Below are positions 22,594 to 33,319 of a stretch of 64,000 nt of DNA, in pieces; position 1 is the stretch's first letter; each line of letters begins with the position of its first letter. Below the pieces are notes generated by a model. It searched no databases and had not been told where the DNA came from. It was given only the letters and a program-made list of their open reading frames with translations. A program made the position numbers and the translations under genes. The stretch is taken from contig JASBNA010000003.1 in NCBI GenBank assembly GCA_038087015.1, positions 1,612,001-1,676,000 on the forward strand. Direction: 5' to 3'. Source of the DNA: Cerrena zonata (lineage: Eukaryota > Basidiomycota > Agaricomycetes > Polyporales > Cerrenaceae).

Positions 22594-23472
22594 ATGCCAG
22601 AAACACTGCTTGAACTTCGCAACGTCGCGGTGTATAAAGCACCTGGTCAACCAATCATCACGGATGTAAACTTTGATGTGCTAGACCGCGACATCATTAT
22701 CCTCCAAGGAAAGAGTGGCTCAGGGTATGTTCGAACCGTATCTCTTGACTCAATGAACAGGCTGAGATGTCCAAGGAAATCTACCCTCTTGAAGGCTCTG
22801 GCACACTTGAACCTGTATGAAGGCGAGATTGCATATCGTGGAAAGTACGTCTTTCAGGCCGATCCAATCTCAAGCATTGTATAATGTATAAAATACACAT
22901 TTCTTCAACTCATAGGACACCACAATCATATGGCATCCCAAACTTCCGTACCAAAATTCTTTACGTTCCACAACGACCATCCCTTCTCCCCGGGACGCCA
23001 CGCGAGTTCCTACAGGTCGTTAGTGGATTCAAGTCTCACAGAGGTCGCACTACTTTGAGCATAGACGACCCTATTCGTGTAGCCGCAGAATGGGGTATAG
23101 AAGAAGAGTTGTGGGATAGGAACTGGAGCAATCTAAGCGGCGGAGAAAGCCAGCGAATCGCATTGGCTACTGCCATAGGCATGAAGACTGCGGAGGTGTT
23201 GCTTCTCGATGGTCCGTCCACTCTTTTATTTTTATCATGGAAAATAACCAATACTCACCATATGTACTCACAAATTAGAACCTACATCTGCCCTCGACGC
23301 TCAGTCGTCTGCTGCAGTCGAAGACTACATCATACAGTCACTGAAGTCCGCAGACAGCAATCTCAAAGCTGCGGTTTGGATTACCCACTCGGAGGAGCAG
23401 GGAAAACGGGTGGGGAGTCGTTTCTTGAGGATAGCTAACGGTACTGCTCAAGAGGAGGCCTCGAGCGTATAA
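22594..23472 (+). CDS. Stand-alone ABC ATPase (no membrane domain)
   Basis: Soluble nucleotide-binding subunit of the ABC superfamily. Exons: 22594-22724, 22776-22844, 22916-23211, 23279-23472; 690 nt, 229 aa. A complete set of motifs is present: Walker A GKSGSGKST (about residues 39-47, split by intron 1), Q-loop YVPQRPSLLPG, signature LSGGESQR, Walker B EVLLLDEPTSALD (split by intron 3) and an H-loop WITHSEEQ. There is no transmembrane helix and no second ATPase domain, so the size and layout resemble bacterial single-domain transporter ATPases such as the FetA/YbbL type. A partner permease would be expected elsewhere; none is encoded in this window. Acceptor of intron 1 is the weak site TCCAAG. 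Substrate unknown. Confidence 0.88.
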
Positions 23473-24100
23473 TTCGTAAGTCACTGTATAACAAATGCCT
23501 TTCCGCCTGGAAAAATATTTTTGTCTCTCTGCAACGGTTAGTCTTTGGTGCTCGTAAGAATATAAAGTCTGCAACGCTATTCGAATTGAATCGCCTAGTA
23601 CAAATAAGGTGAGATCAAAAGTTGTAGCCTGAGAAGGCTGAAACATCATCGCACCACCTGATTAATCATTCTATAATAAGGGTCTTTGAAGAAAGGATGG
23701 GTAGCTTCCGTCAATAGTCTTTTTTAATTTTACAAACTTTCTCTTTTTTCAACTACACGAAGGTCACCACCGTTGGACTGGAGCCGCCACTCGACATTGG
23801 AAAAGTGTTTCACATACTTACATCCCCTGCTGGGAAACAAAATGACAAATGATCTTGAAACATGACTGGAAATGGTTCATATTCCCTTTGTCTTGGATTC
23901 TCTGCGTCTGTATACCGTACACTAGTACACTACCCTACTGATAAAATTCGGCACCAGCTTCATCTGCAATCCAGTACTGATTAGTCATTGCGAGTTGATG
24001 AATGTGGCTCCGGATATGAGCCACAGAGCCAGGTCTCAGATCCATCATACTATCTGCAATTCACTTCGTAACTTAACGAGAGTAGCGACAGTCCATTCGA
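23473..24100. other. Convergent intergenic region
   Basis: Between the ABC ATPase stop and the kinase stop. Short open frames only; nothing recognised. Confidence 0.45.
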
Positions 24101-25112
24101 TCACTTTAAGGACAAGGATCTCCCTAACTTCAGCAGCCATCTCCAATGGTGAAAGTAAGGGTCACAAATGAAAGGAATCATGAGCCGCCAAAGATAATCG
24201 TCTGTCCCACAGACTGTAGCCATCTGAGATTGCATAGTCGTTGCTATATACTCAAACCAAGCTGGATAATACCCCGACCATGACCAGTCAATGATCCAAA
24301 GCCTGTTATCCTTGTCCGCCATAATATTGCGCAGGTTCAGATCCAGATGACAGAGAACCAAGGGCTGGGAGTCGTCAAATGGGATATTCCTATAAGGGTC
24401 ATCGCGGGGAACCGCCCTGTCGCGCCTGTCATTGAAAAACGCTGTGAGGTCGGAATAGAAGGCAAAGGGTCCGCGCTCAGGTTTTACCTCGCCGAATATC
24501 GATGGGACAAAGCAGGTGCGCGGTGCATTTCCTTCGACGATTACTGGCCCAGGAGGCGCACCGGGAGGCGCTTTGCAGAAGCGGCGTATTTGACGAAGAT
24601 AACGACGAAGCGTAAATGCAACACACAGTTTCCGCCATACTGAATATGAAGGCCATGCTTCAGCGAGCGTACAGCCTTCAATGAATTCGAGGGCGATGAT
24701 ACGGTCTTCGCCGTCATGGAAAACTCGACGGACATGTGGTACAGGAATGGTTGTGTTGGCACAAAGGACGCGAAGGGCATTTGCCTCACATGCATCTGAA
24801 GTATCTTCTTCATAGTCCTGCGATTGTTTTAGCATGGTGTTAGGAGTGACTCGAAATTTAGGGTAACCCGGCAGGTCTGGCGTAAGGACCCCTTCGGGCG
24901 ATCGAAGCTGACAAATTTCGAGGTCAGTGAGGTGTTCAATATCTGAGGGCTACTCCAATGTCAGCTGCATATTTCGTATCCACTACCGAGATACTCACAC
25001 TATGCGGGGGGCGTACAGTCGGAGACACGAATGAGAGGACGGTGTCTAGGGCATCGGCCACTGCGCATAATAGTAAATAACACGCCCTTGGCACTGGAGA
25101 GTCCCTGTTCAT
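24101..25112 (-). CDS. Aminoglycoside-phosphotransferase-like (APH/choline kinase fold) protein
   Basis: Small kinase-fold protein of the APH family, abundant in basidiomycetes and of unknown substrate. Exons 25112-24999 and 24949-24101; intron of 49 nt; 963 nt, 320 aa. Seen: IIALEFIEGCTLAEAW (hinge region), the catalytic loop HLDLNLRNIM (Asp base and Asn), and the metal-binding segment IIDWSWSGYYP. The N-terminal lobe is short and a clear phosphate-binding lysine is not obvious, so an upstream exon could be missing. The first exon (MNRDSPVPRACYLL) joins in frame to PSDIEHLTDLE. A degraded copy of the same gene lies about 1 kb upstream on the same strand. Confidence 0.8.
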
Positions 25113-25949
25113 TATGTATAGAAGCTTGACAGCGGCGAGCAACTCCTAAATGCCGTGGCGAACAGGCTGAAGCTGTGAACACTTGAAAGTCCTCCTCTCA
25201 AACTTAAAAATTAATAGGAAGGGAAGCCACTGGGAACGAGCCAGATCATTGACACGGCAAGTGCCTCGCCACGGGAGGAGACTGGACCACTGGTATTAGC
25301 GCCGTCTGATTTGTTGACTTGAATATGTCACCTCCGACTCACCTGAAGGCCTGAACGTTAACGTTTTGTTCATGCATTTACTAGTCACCATGCAGTATGT
25401 ATTATCATGCAAAGCGTTGCATTCTACTTCTATAAGAATGTATTTCAAGTGCAGTCAAGCATGAATAGATACAATGTGGGTGGATAACCCGTGGCGATCA
25501 GTAGTACTATGCAAGTTTCTGGACGCACCGCCCACAACTCCGTTTCGGGAACTCGCTAGTCATCAGAAAGGAAGAACTGCTTAGTAAACCCAGAAATAAT
25601 ATGTGGTCTGTTCGTAGGCAAGACGAGATGAGGGACGAGCGCGGCCAACGTGTGTATCATGCATACCACGCTCAGAGCTTGTCGCGACATACACTGGGTC
25701 ATATCGAAGGTATTTGCAACGCCATGGAGTGCCAATTGGACGTAGTCTGTTTAAGCTTGTGGCGCATTCCACCGATACCACAGAGGTCACTTGACGCGAA
25801 GCAAGTGGCGATAGCTGTGTGAAGTTGCGAAATGTCAGTTAGAAGAACCGTACTAGCCATATGTTATCCAGGGTTCGGTCCCTAGGTTGAGCGGCCCTAT
25901 TTTGAACCCTGATCTAGAGCTTGAGAACGGGACTCCAGAGCCTTGTTCC
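25113..25949. other. Intergenic, upstream of the APH-like gene
   Basis: About 0.8 kb without recognisable gene. Lies between the intact kinase gene and its decayed copy, so part of it may be old duplicated promoter or first-exon sequence, but I could not align it by eye. Confidence 0.4.
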
Positions 25950-26470
25950 TGTAAGCCCTCTTGTGAAATGGGATTAATCGACGCACTATCAATCAATTCA
26001 CACAAGTACAGGAGTATGAACCAACGGTTCGGAATCATCAGATGGCTCTTTCCTGAAGTGATGTTCTTCAGGACCCGTTGTGTCACGGTTCATATTGAAG
26101 AGCGCAGCGAGTCCAGATCAAGCAGAGGAAGGGCCTCGTTCGAAATAGATCATAGTGTAGGGCCGAACATCGATAAAACGTCACAAGTCCACGGTGCAGT
26201 CCCTTTCGTGATCACTGCTCGAAAGGGTGTGCCAGGAGGTGCCTTGCAAAAGCGACAAACCTAAAGAACAGCTATAGCGACGAAGAGTAAATGCAACACT
26301 GTTAGAATTGTGCCAGATCGAATATAACGATTAGGCTTCAGAGAGCGTGCATTATTCGAGAAAACACTAGGTCTGTATAAGCTCTGTGTACTTGCAGGTC
26401 TGAAGCTACTGAGCTGATAAGCATGATGTTCAGAGCATTTGCCTCCGAGTCGGAGGCCTCTAGGATAGAA
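25950..26470 (-). pseudogene. Decayed copy of the APH-like kinase gene
   Basis: By eye this stretch aligns with 24330-24800 of the neighbouring kinase gene in the same orientation. Matching blocks include GAACCAA-GG near 26018 (against 24355), the block around 26090-26170 (against 24430-24500), the CCAGGAGG/GCCTTGCA-AAGCG block at 26231 (against 24550), GCGACGAAG-GTAAATGCAACAC at 26277 (against 24600), the GCTTCAG-GAGCGT block at 26335 (against 24657) and GCATTTGCCTC at 26436 (against 24778). Stops and indels break the frame throughout. The first-exon part was not found. Limits are approximate. Confidence 0.65.
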
Positions 26471-26660
26471 TGGAGTATCAGTTAATTTATAAATTAGTAC
26501 ACAATATGAGCTTAGTACTTACTAGTAGCTCTCTATTCATGAAGCTCCCCGGAAATATAGTAGGCCTACAAGCTTTAAGTTCAAGTTGAAACTGCGAGTG
26601 ACCAAGATACGTAGAGTCGAAGTACATAGTATTGATGCTGTGACTCGATCGATCGGGTGA

Positions 26661-26745
26661 GGACCCTTAGCTCAATCGGTAGAGCATTGTACTTATGTGG
26701 TTATCTGAGATGCAGGGGTCCCGAGTTCGATTCTCGGAGGGTCCA
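26661..26745 (+). tRNA. tRNA-Ile(UAU), with a ~12-nt intron
   Basis: Folds as a complete cloverleaf: acceptor GGACCCT pairs with AGGGTCC (discriminator A at 26745), D arm GCTC/GAGC, T arm CCGAG-TTCGATT-CTCGG. The anticodon stem TTGTA pairs with TGCAG once 12 nt (26698-26709) are removed after the base 3' of the anticodon, the canonical intron site. The loop is then CT-TAT-GA, giving anticodon TAT (26694-26696). Isoleucine tRNAs with UAU usually carry A at position 37; here it is G, so anticodon or intron limits should be confirmed. Confidence 0.82.
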
Positions 26746-26750
26746 CTCTG

Positions 26751-26757
26751 TTTTTTT
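26751..26757 (+). terminator. RNA polymerase III terminator
   Basis: A run of seven T directly 3' of the tRNA (five nt after its last base), the usual Pol III stop signal. Confidence 0.8.
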
Positions 26758-27176
26758 GACATGCTATCCCGAAGGGAGAGTTCTTTAGCACAGAATCTGT
26801 CCCTGTCTTAAGTTTATTTAACAGTCTACTCCGGACTTTTGTAAAAGAGAATCACATACGCTTAACAATCCAACTGCTAGGATTACAGCTATCAGGCTAG
26901 AACACTCGATGTGGCTGTAAAGCAAAGAGATAATTTAATCTCTCATCCAAACGCACGATAGGGGAAGGCAAACACACGGATAGAGAATTATTACATTCAA
27001 GCTACATTTTGTAACGCTAGCTTGAAGGACATCTCATTCATAACATAACACTATTGCTGAATCATAACTCGTTGTCGATAGCGTAATGTAGAGCAATAGG
27101 GAAGAGCAGTGTGCGAGCACATGTTATATATAACATGCGATTATGTCTAAGATGTATATACAGTACTTGCAAGTAA
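26758..27176. other. Intergenic, 3' of TOM40
   Basis: AT-rich stretch between the tRNA and the TOM40 stop; no gene seen. Confidence 0.4.
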
Positions 27177-28464
27177 TCACTGAGGAGGAGGGGGCATGCC
27201 AGGGGGGACCATACCCATCTCCTCGGGGGTCATCGAGCCGCTCTCGATCATCACACCGACACCGACCTTAGCAGCGTTCTAAAATCATACAACATCATTA
27301 ACGATACTGGCTTCCAGGTAGAGAGGAGTGTGACGAACCTTGAAGTGATCAATCTCACCAGAGACCATGAATGCGAACGTAGGCGCGAACCGTTGCTCGA
27401 GCAACGCGGACACCTTACCCGTTGAGTCCAACTGAGCCCTGAACGATGACATCCTCAAATCCCACTTCGCACCAAGAGTGGCTAATGCATCTCTCCTGCT
27501 GCCTACAGCAACCACCTGCAGATCCGCCGCCACGTCAATCTTCTCACTCAACTTCTGCCAATACGTTGCTTGAACAATCCCAGGGGGTTGTATTTGAGTG
27601 GTAGCAATCCAACTCTTGTCAGAGGCAGTGTATTTAGCGAGGAAGGAGGTTGAGAGTTCGGACATAGAGGGGTCGGGACGTTGGTAGACAGACTCGAAGC
27701 CGAAAGCAATGTTTTTAGTAACGGACTGGAGGATGGAACCAATGTAGATACCACTCCAGTCGGCTGGATGGGGGTTGAGAGCTTTGAGGTTAAGGCTATA
27801 GTCACGTCCGCTGTAGTCATGTTCTAGTTGAAGCATGCTGTGACCAGCTTGGCTACCAAGCTACGAAAGGCAGAAATTGCGTTAAAGATTGGTTAAGGAG
27901 CACTGTGGAGTTGACTTACCTGTGCTTGGGCCTTCGTCACACTGTTTTCTGACCATCCCTGGTTTACACGCATGTTGACGTTGCCTTCATTGTCAACACC
28001 ACCTTGCATAAAAACCTGAAAGTGGCACAGCGTGAGTAATGAGTATGTACAACGATATAGTTGGGCGACCATACACTGTTGTTCGCGAATATAGCTCCGA
28101 AGTTGTACGATGACGGTTGTGTTTGCGAGCCCAAGGCAAAAGAGTGTGTGACCTGGAAAGCGGGGTTGGACGACAACGCCTTTGTCAGGTCAGCGCGTGC
28201 ACCATCGAACATAAAGTTCGTCAAGTGAGTAGCTATAAAGGATGTTTCGTCAACACGAATCTTGTTTAGAAATTCTACGTGGACCACATTACCTTTGACT
28301 TCTTTTGTGAGGCTCTCGACAGAACCAGGGTTTGGCAGGTCAAGGGATTGCCTCCATGCTGAGAATCTGTTGAAAAGGTTCGTGAATGGCGCCGCGGCCG
28401 ACAAGACAGGTGTCGAGGACGACGACGAGGACGCCTCTGGTTTTTGTAGAGGTGGCGAGGACAT
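27177..28464 (-). CDS. TOM40: TOM40, mitochondrial outer-membrane import channel
   Basis: Beta-barrel pore of the TOM complex, through which nearly all nuclear-encoded mitochondrial proteins enter. Exons: 28464-28293, 28232-28075, 28015-27920, 27860-27339, 27278-27177; 1050 nt, 349 aa, typical length. Visible family blocks: ATHLTNFMFDGARADLTKAL, then GGVDNEGNVNMRVNQGW, LGSQAGHSMLQLEHDY, ADWSGIYIGSILQSVT and the C-terminal FMVSGEIDHFKNAAKVGVGV strand region with a Met/Pro tail. The N-terminus is Ser/Pro-rich. The 60-nt intron at 28233-28292 has no stop and keeps frame, so retention would add 20 residues before ATHLTN; I favour splicing because the family lacks such an insert. Divergent from HSP70. 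Confidence 0.9.
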
Positions 28465-29302
28465 GACGGTTGACGATGATGACCGTGCGCTTCTTTTCTA
28501 TAATTGCCCAAATTTTGATATTCCCATTTTTGGAAAGGGTCAGTTATTGCTCCGTCTCCGGCCGACATAGACGCGTCCTGACAGGCGAATCAAGGAAAGA
28601 TATGTTTCAAAGGACTGGGGAGGACTCTGACATGTGAGCGAGTGGCTTTTATCATTGATACATATGTAATATGATAGGTAACGAGGAAGATTACATGAGG
28701 ATACTCTATAAAAGTACATATAATACAAGACGAAGATCAGGATGCCTCATTTGTGCCATGAGTTTGCAAAGAAAGCATCCCAAAGCGTCTTGGCATTCAT
28801 ACTTTTAGTCCGACAACGCCACAATTGGATGTGCTTCATGATTAGAAGCAAGTGATAGTGATAGAACGAATAGTAAGTCTTTTGAGCCACAGCTCAAGCT
28901 TTAAGACGTTGATTGCTTATACGGCATAAAAGCGGAAGATTTACAAGACGAGCCATTGCAAGAATACGAAAGAACTAGTATGAAAGTACAGGAATACGGT
29001 AGACGATGCTCGCTGTGCCACAGCACAAAGAACTTGACGAAAAAAACAACCACCGGAGACAGCGAGAAACAAACAGAGAGTTCGAAGACGAGCGCCTCTC
29101 GAGGTGACGCCCAGCGCACGTGGTATGATGCTATAGGAAGAGGCTCGAAATGGAGAGAATGTGCTGGAACTCGTCCGAATCAGAGTCTGTATAAAAACCT
29201 CAATGTCCCCTCAGATGCCCTCCTCACTACATTTCTCCACGACATTTCCCTTTCACGCCTCACGACAAAAGCACCTCTATTAACCTCTAATCATCAATCA
29301 TC
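28465..29302. promoter_or_regulatory. Divergent promoter region, TOM40 / HSP70
   Basis: About 0.84 kb between two divergent start codons. I looked for heat-shock elements (alternating GAA/TTC units) and saw only isolated GAA and one TTCGAA, no perfect three-unit element. Confidence 0.4.
29190..29197 (+). promoter_or_regulatory. TATA box of HSP70
   Basis: TATAAAAA lies 113 nt upstream of the HSP70 ATG, followed by a pyrimidine-rich leader. Position and sequence fit a core promoter TATA element for a strongly induced gene. Confidence 0.6.
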
Positions 29303-31431
29303 ATGGCCGGAAAAGCTGTCGGTATTGACTTGGGCACCACCTACTCGTAAGTTGACTATATGCGATCTATCTTGATCGTCCTGGCTGATTTTTTTCTTTC
29401 TCCAGTTGTGTCGGTGTCTGGCAAAATGACCGAGTAGAAATCATCGCCAACGACCAGGGTAACCGAACCACTCCCTCGTATGTCGCCTTCGGCGAGAGCG
29501 AGCGATTGATTGGTGACGCTGCCAAGAACCAAGTCGCCATGAACCCCCACAACACCGTCTTCGACGCTAAGCGTCTCATCGGTCGCAAGTTCAGCGATGC
29601 TGAAGTGCAGGCTGATCTCAAGCACTTCCCCTTTGAAGTCATCGACAAGGGTGGCAAGCCTTACGTCAGGATCCAGTACCGTGGCGAGCCCAAAGAATTC
29701 GTAAGTTGTGATGTCATTGCAAAAATTTAAATTTAGGACTAACATTTTGCTTTGTAGTCTCCTGAGGAAATCTCGTCTATGGTGCTCGTCAAGATGAAGG
29801 AGACCGCCGAGTCTTACCTCGGTGGTACCGTCAACAACGCTGTTGTTACAGTCCCTGCTTACTTCAACGACTCCCAACGTCAGGCTACCAAGGACGCCGG
29901 TACCATTTCTGGTCTCAACGTCCTTCGTATCATCAACGAGCCTACGGCTGCTGCCATCGCTTACGGTCTTGACAAGAAGACTGTCGGCGAGCGTAATGTC
30001 CTTATCTTCGATCTCGGAGGAGGAACCTTCGATGTGTCCCTTTTGACCATCGAGGAGGGTATCTTCGAGGTCAAGGCCACCGCCGGTGATACTCACCTTG
30101 GTGGTGAGGATTTCGATAACCGTCTCGTCAACCATTTCGTGCAAGAATTCAAGCGCAAGCACAAGAAGGGTAAGTAGTTATATTGAATCACTCTTAAATG
30201 AAGTAAATGCTCATTCAACTTCAATCTAGATATCTCCTCCAACCCCCGTGCTCTCCGTCGTCTCCGTACTGCCTGCGAGCGTGCCAAGCGTACTCTCTCC
30301 TCCGCCACCCAAACTACCATTGAAATCGACTCTCTTTACGAGGGTATCGACTTCTACACTTCCCTCACTCGTGCCCGTTTCGAGGAGCTTTGCCAAGATC
30401 TTTTCCGTTCAACCCTCGAGCCCGTCGAGAAGGTCCTCCGTGACTCCAAGATCGACAAGGCCAACGTCCACGAGATTGTCCTCGTCGGCGGTTCCACTCG
30501 TATCCCCCGTATCGTCAAGCTTGTTTCTGACTTCTTCAACGGCAAGGAGCCCTGCAAGTCTATCAACCCCGATGAGGCTGTTGCGTACGGTGCTGCCGTC
30601 CAGGCTGCTATCCTCTCCGGTGATACTTCCGAGAAGACCCAAGATCTCCTTCTCCTTGATGTCGCTCCTCTATCCCTCGGTATCGAGACCGCTGGTGGTG
30701 TCATGACCGCTCTCATCAAGCGTAACACTACCGTCCCCACCAAGAAGTCCGAGATCTTCTCCACCTACTCAGACAACCAGCCTGGTGTCCTTATCCAGGT
30801 CTACGAGGGTGAGCGTGCCAGGACCAAGGACAACAACTTGCTCGGCAAGTTCGAGCTCTCCGGTATCCCCCCTGCTCCTCGTGGTGTTCCTCAAATCGAG
30901 GTCACCTTCGACATCGATGCTAACGGTATCCTCAACGTCTCCGCTTCTGACAAGACTACCGGAAAGTCGAACCGTATCACCATCACCAACGACAAGGGAC
31001 GTCTCTCGAAGGAGGAGATTGAGCGCATGGTCTCTGAAGCCGAGAAGTACAAGGCTGAGGATGAGGCTGCTGCTGCTCGTATCGCCTCCAAGAACGGTCT
31101 CGAGTCATACTCGTATAACCTCCGCAACTCGCTCACCGATGAGAAGCTTGCTGACAAGTTCGAAGCCGGTGACAAGCAGAAGCTCCAGACTGCTGTCGAC
31201 GAAGTCATCAGCTGGCTCGACAACTCGCAAGAGGCTTCCAAGGAGGAGTACGAGGAGAGGCAGAAGGAGCTTGAGGCTATTGCCAACCCCATCATGCAGA
31301 AACTCTACGCAGGTGCCGGAGGTGCTGGTGGTGCTCCTGGCGGATTCCCTGGTGGTGCCCCCGGTGGCTTCCCTGGCGGCGCTGCTCCCGGTGGTGGCGA
31401 GGACGGCCCCAGTGTCGAGGAGGTTGACTAA
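29303..31431 (+). CDS. SSA1: Cytosolic HSP70 (SSA type)
   Basis: ATP-driven chaperone of cytosol and nucleus, also delivering precursors to mitochondria. Exons: 29303-29346, 29406-29700, 29758-30169, 30230-31431; 1953 nt, 650 aa. Seen: [16 protein letters not shown] at the N-terminus, [25 protein letters not shown], the phosphate-2 loop [26 protein letters not shown], the substrate domain with [16 protein letters not shown], and a Gly/Pro-rich tail of [12 protein letters not shown] repeats ending in EEVD, the cytosolic TPR-binding signature. Codon use is strongly biased to C-ending codons unlike most neighbours, as expected for a highly expressed gene; this also creates long open frames on the opposite strand. 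First exon is only 44 nt. Confidence 0.97.
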
Positions 31432-31811
31432 ACGACTCGATATTGACTGTATAGATTTCTTCCTCTTTCGTTTGCTCTCATTGTCGTCTCATACACATCT
31501 TCATGTTCTGCTGTCGTCACGCGTTGGTTGGTAGATATGTAGCGGACTAACAAAATAATCGGCATCATGTACATTACGAGCATTGTTTTCATACTTTACA
31601 CGCTTTCGTTTTTCTTCTGCTTCAAATACTGTGGTGTGTGGTGAAAATTTTGAGACCCCGATCAGTGGTAGGTGTAATCACTAAAGTTTTCTGGGAACCT
31701 TACACTGAACCTCTACGTGGTGTCATCTCTATCAGACTCTGGAGCTGTGATTTATGAGCAAGTCAGTATCAAGAAGCCACATACGACTATCGTGTTTCAA
31801 TTCACTGAAAC
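31432..31811. other. Intergenic, HSP70 to HNH-family gene
   Basis: 380 bp holding the HSP70 3' UTR and the promoter of the next gene on the same strand. Nothing else recognised. Confidence 0.4.
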
Positions 31812-33163
31812 ATGACTGTCATGAACGCCAAACATTATCCCCAGCCTGAGGACTTTAGTCCTCAACCTCTCGCTGCCAATCATTTCCCGCTGGGCTCTCC
31901 TGCTGCAGACGCATACAACATATGTCTCGACCTTGAACGGCGGGTGGCAACTGTTGAACTTCCGAGTGACTTTCCTCCTAGATTTAATGCGCTCATCTGC
32001 CCCAGAGTGCTCGGACGGACGCTTTCAGAGTTAGCCTGTGCCGAGGATCGCTTAATGGACTTCGCCCAACGAATTATAGAAATATCATATAGCGATCAAA
32101 AACTACTAGCATTTGCGGTGCGTTTTGTTCAACGTCTGAGCCACGTCTGTGAGTTCCGTCTTCTTACAGATAGCTAGTCGTGGAACTGAATGTGTCGAGT
32201 GATAGTCATTTCACACAACGAAGAGCGGACTCCCGCCCCCTCTGACGACTCAACAAGGCCCAACTTCGAGGATATCATCCAATTTTGCTCATGGGCACGG
32301 GGACAATCGTCTCTTAGCCATGGAACTGCGAAACAAGCTGTAAGTTCAAATCAAATATTGCACTGCCGCTCTCGTGTCTAATTTGTATCGGTATGAACAG
32401 GCATTGATTCGAGACGGTGGGCATTGCGCCATCCTGCCTTATATGTATGAGCGCAGTTGGCTCCTTAGTCGTCCTGATGAATGCCGCAAAATACTGGCAA
32501 CTCAACCTAACCAAGGGACCTCTACAAGATGTGCACATATCCTACCAGAGGCTCTGATGCGTATTCTTCTTCCAGATACCGGGCGTGCTCCACAAGAGGT
32601 TCAATTATTTCTCGTTCCTTGCGTCGATAATGCCTACTAATATGGACATCAGCGACATACCATCGGTTCCCTCCTAGGATTTTTCGAAGATGAGCTCGAT
32701 GCTCCCACTGATCATAGCATCCACTCTTTAACGAATGCCATAACGCTAGAACATGATATGCGTGTCCAAATGAATAACATGAGCCTCTGGTTAGAAGCTA
32801 CAGTGAGTACAATAATCTAATAGGTCTAGTTGATATCTCTCATGATTGTTTCAGTCAGGTGAAGGCGTCCCGGATAACACCTACATCATATGTTTCAGTG
32901 ACCCCCTCACACAAGTCAGGATAGACAAGGACCAACGTATAGTGAGTTTCACCACACCGGATGAGATTGCTCTCCCCGTCCCCTCCCCTCAAAATCTTGC
33001 AGTTCATGCCGCCTGCTGTAGGATTGCGCGCATGTCTGGCGCCGCTGAGTACGTGGAGAACTTAATCAGAAATACGGAATCTCAAAACACCCTATTTCTT
33101 GCTCCAGACGGCTCCTCTGCAGAGTTACTGGCTAATAAACTATTTTCTGCGGGAGTTCGTTGA
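31812..33163 (+). CDS. HNH-endonuclease-domain family protein (basidiomycete type)
   Basis: Belongs to a lineage-expanded family of mushroom proteins with a central HNH_2-like domain; function unknown. Exons: 31812-32117, 32170-32198, 32258-32339, 32401-32598, 32653-32802, 32855-33163; 1074 nt, 357 aa. Family landmarks: AALIRDGGHC opening the domain, CAHILPEA with the conserved His, GSLLGFFEDEL, HSLTNAITLEHDM with the Asn, and the C-terminal PVPSPQNLAVHAACCRIARMSGAAEYV block. The usual Cys-x-x-Thr-Gly turn after the first motif reads CAILPY, so catalytic integrity is doubtful. Intron 2 (59 nt) has a good CTGAC branch site and intron 4 (54 nt) TACTAAT, but the donor of intron 4 (GTTCAA) is weak. 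A 29-nt exon 2 is required by phase. Confidence 0.8.
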
Positions 33164-33319
33164 CCTTTTCCCCTTATATACTTCGATGTGCAAAACGAAC
33201 GAATCATGACATCGATTCACTTTTCCATGAAGTGTGACAAAAAAAATCATATATCTTCAGTTTGCAGTTCTTGGTGATACCGCACCAGAAATAGCTCTGA
33301 TAATGAACTCGTAATATAA

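Noticed and set aside
28465..29302. Heat-shock element in the HSP70 promoter
   Set aside because: Only scattered GAA units and one TTCGAA; no alternating three-unit element could be documented.
29356..30162. 268-codon minus-strand frame opposite HSP70
   Set aside because: By-product of the strongly C-ending codon use of HSP70, which avoids stops on the opposite strand.
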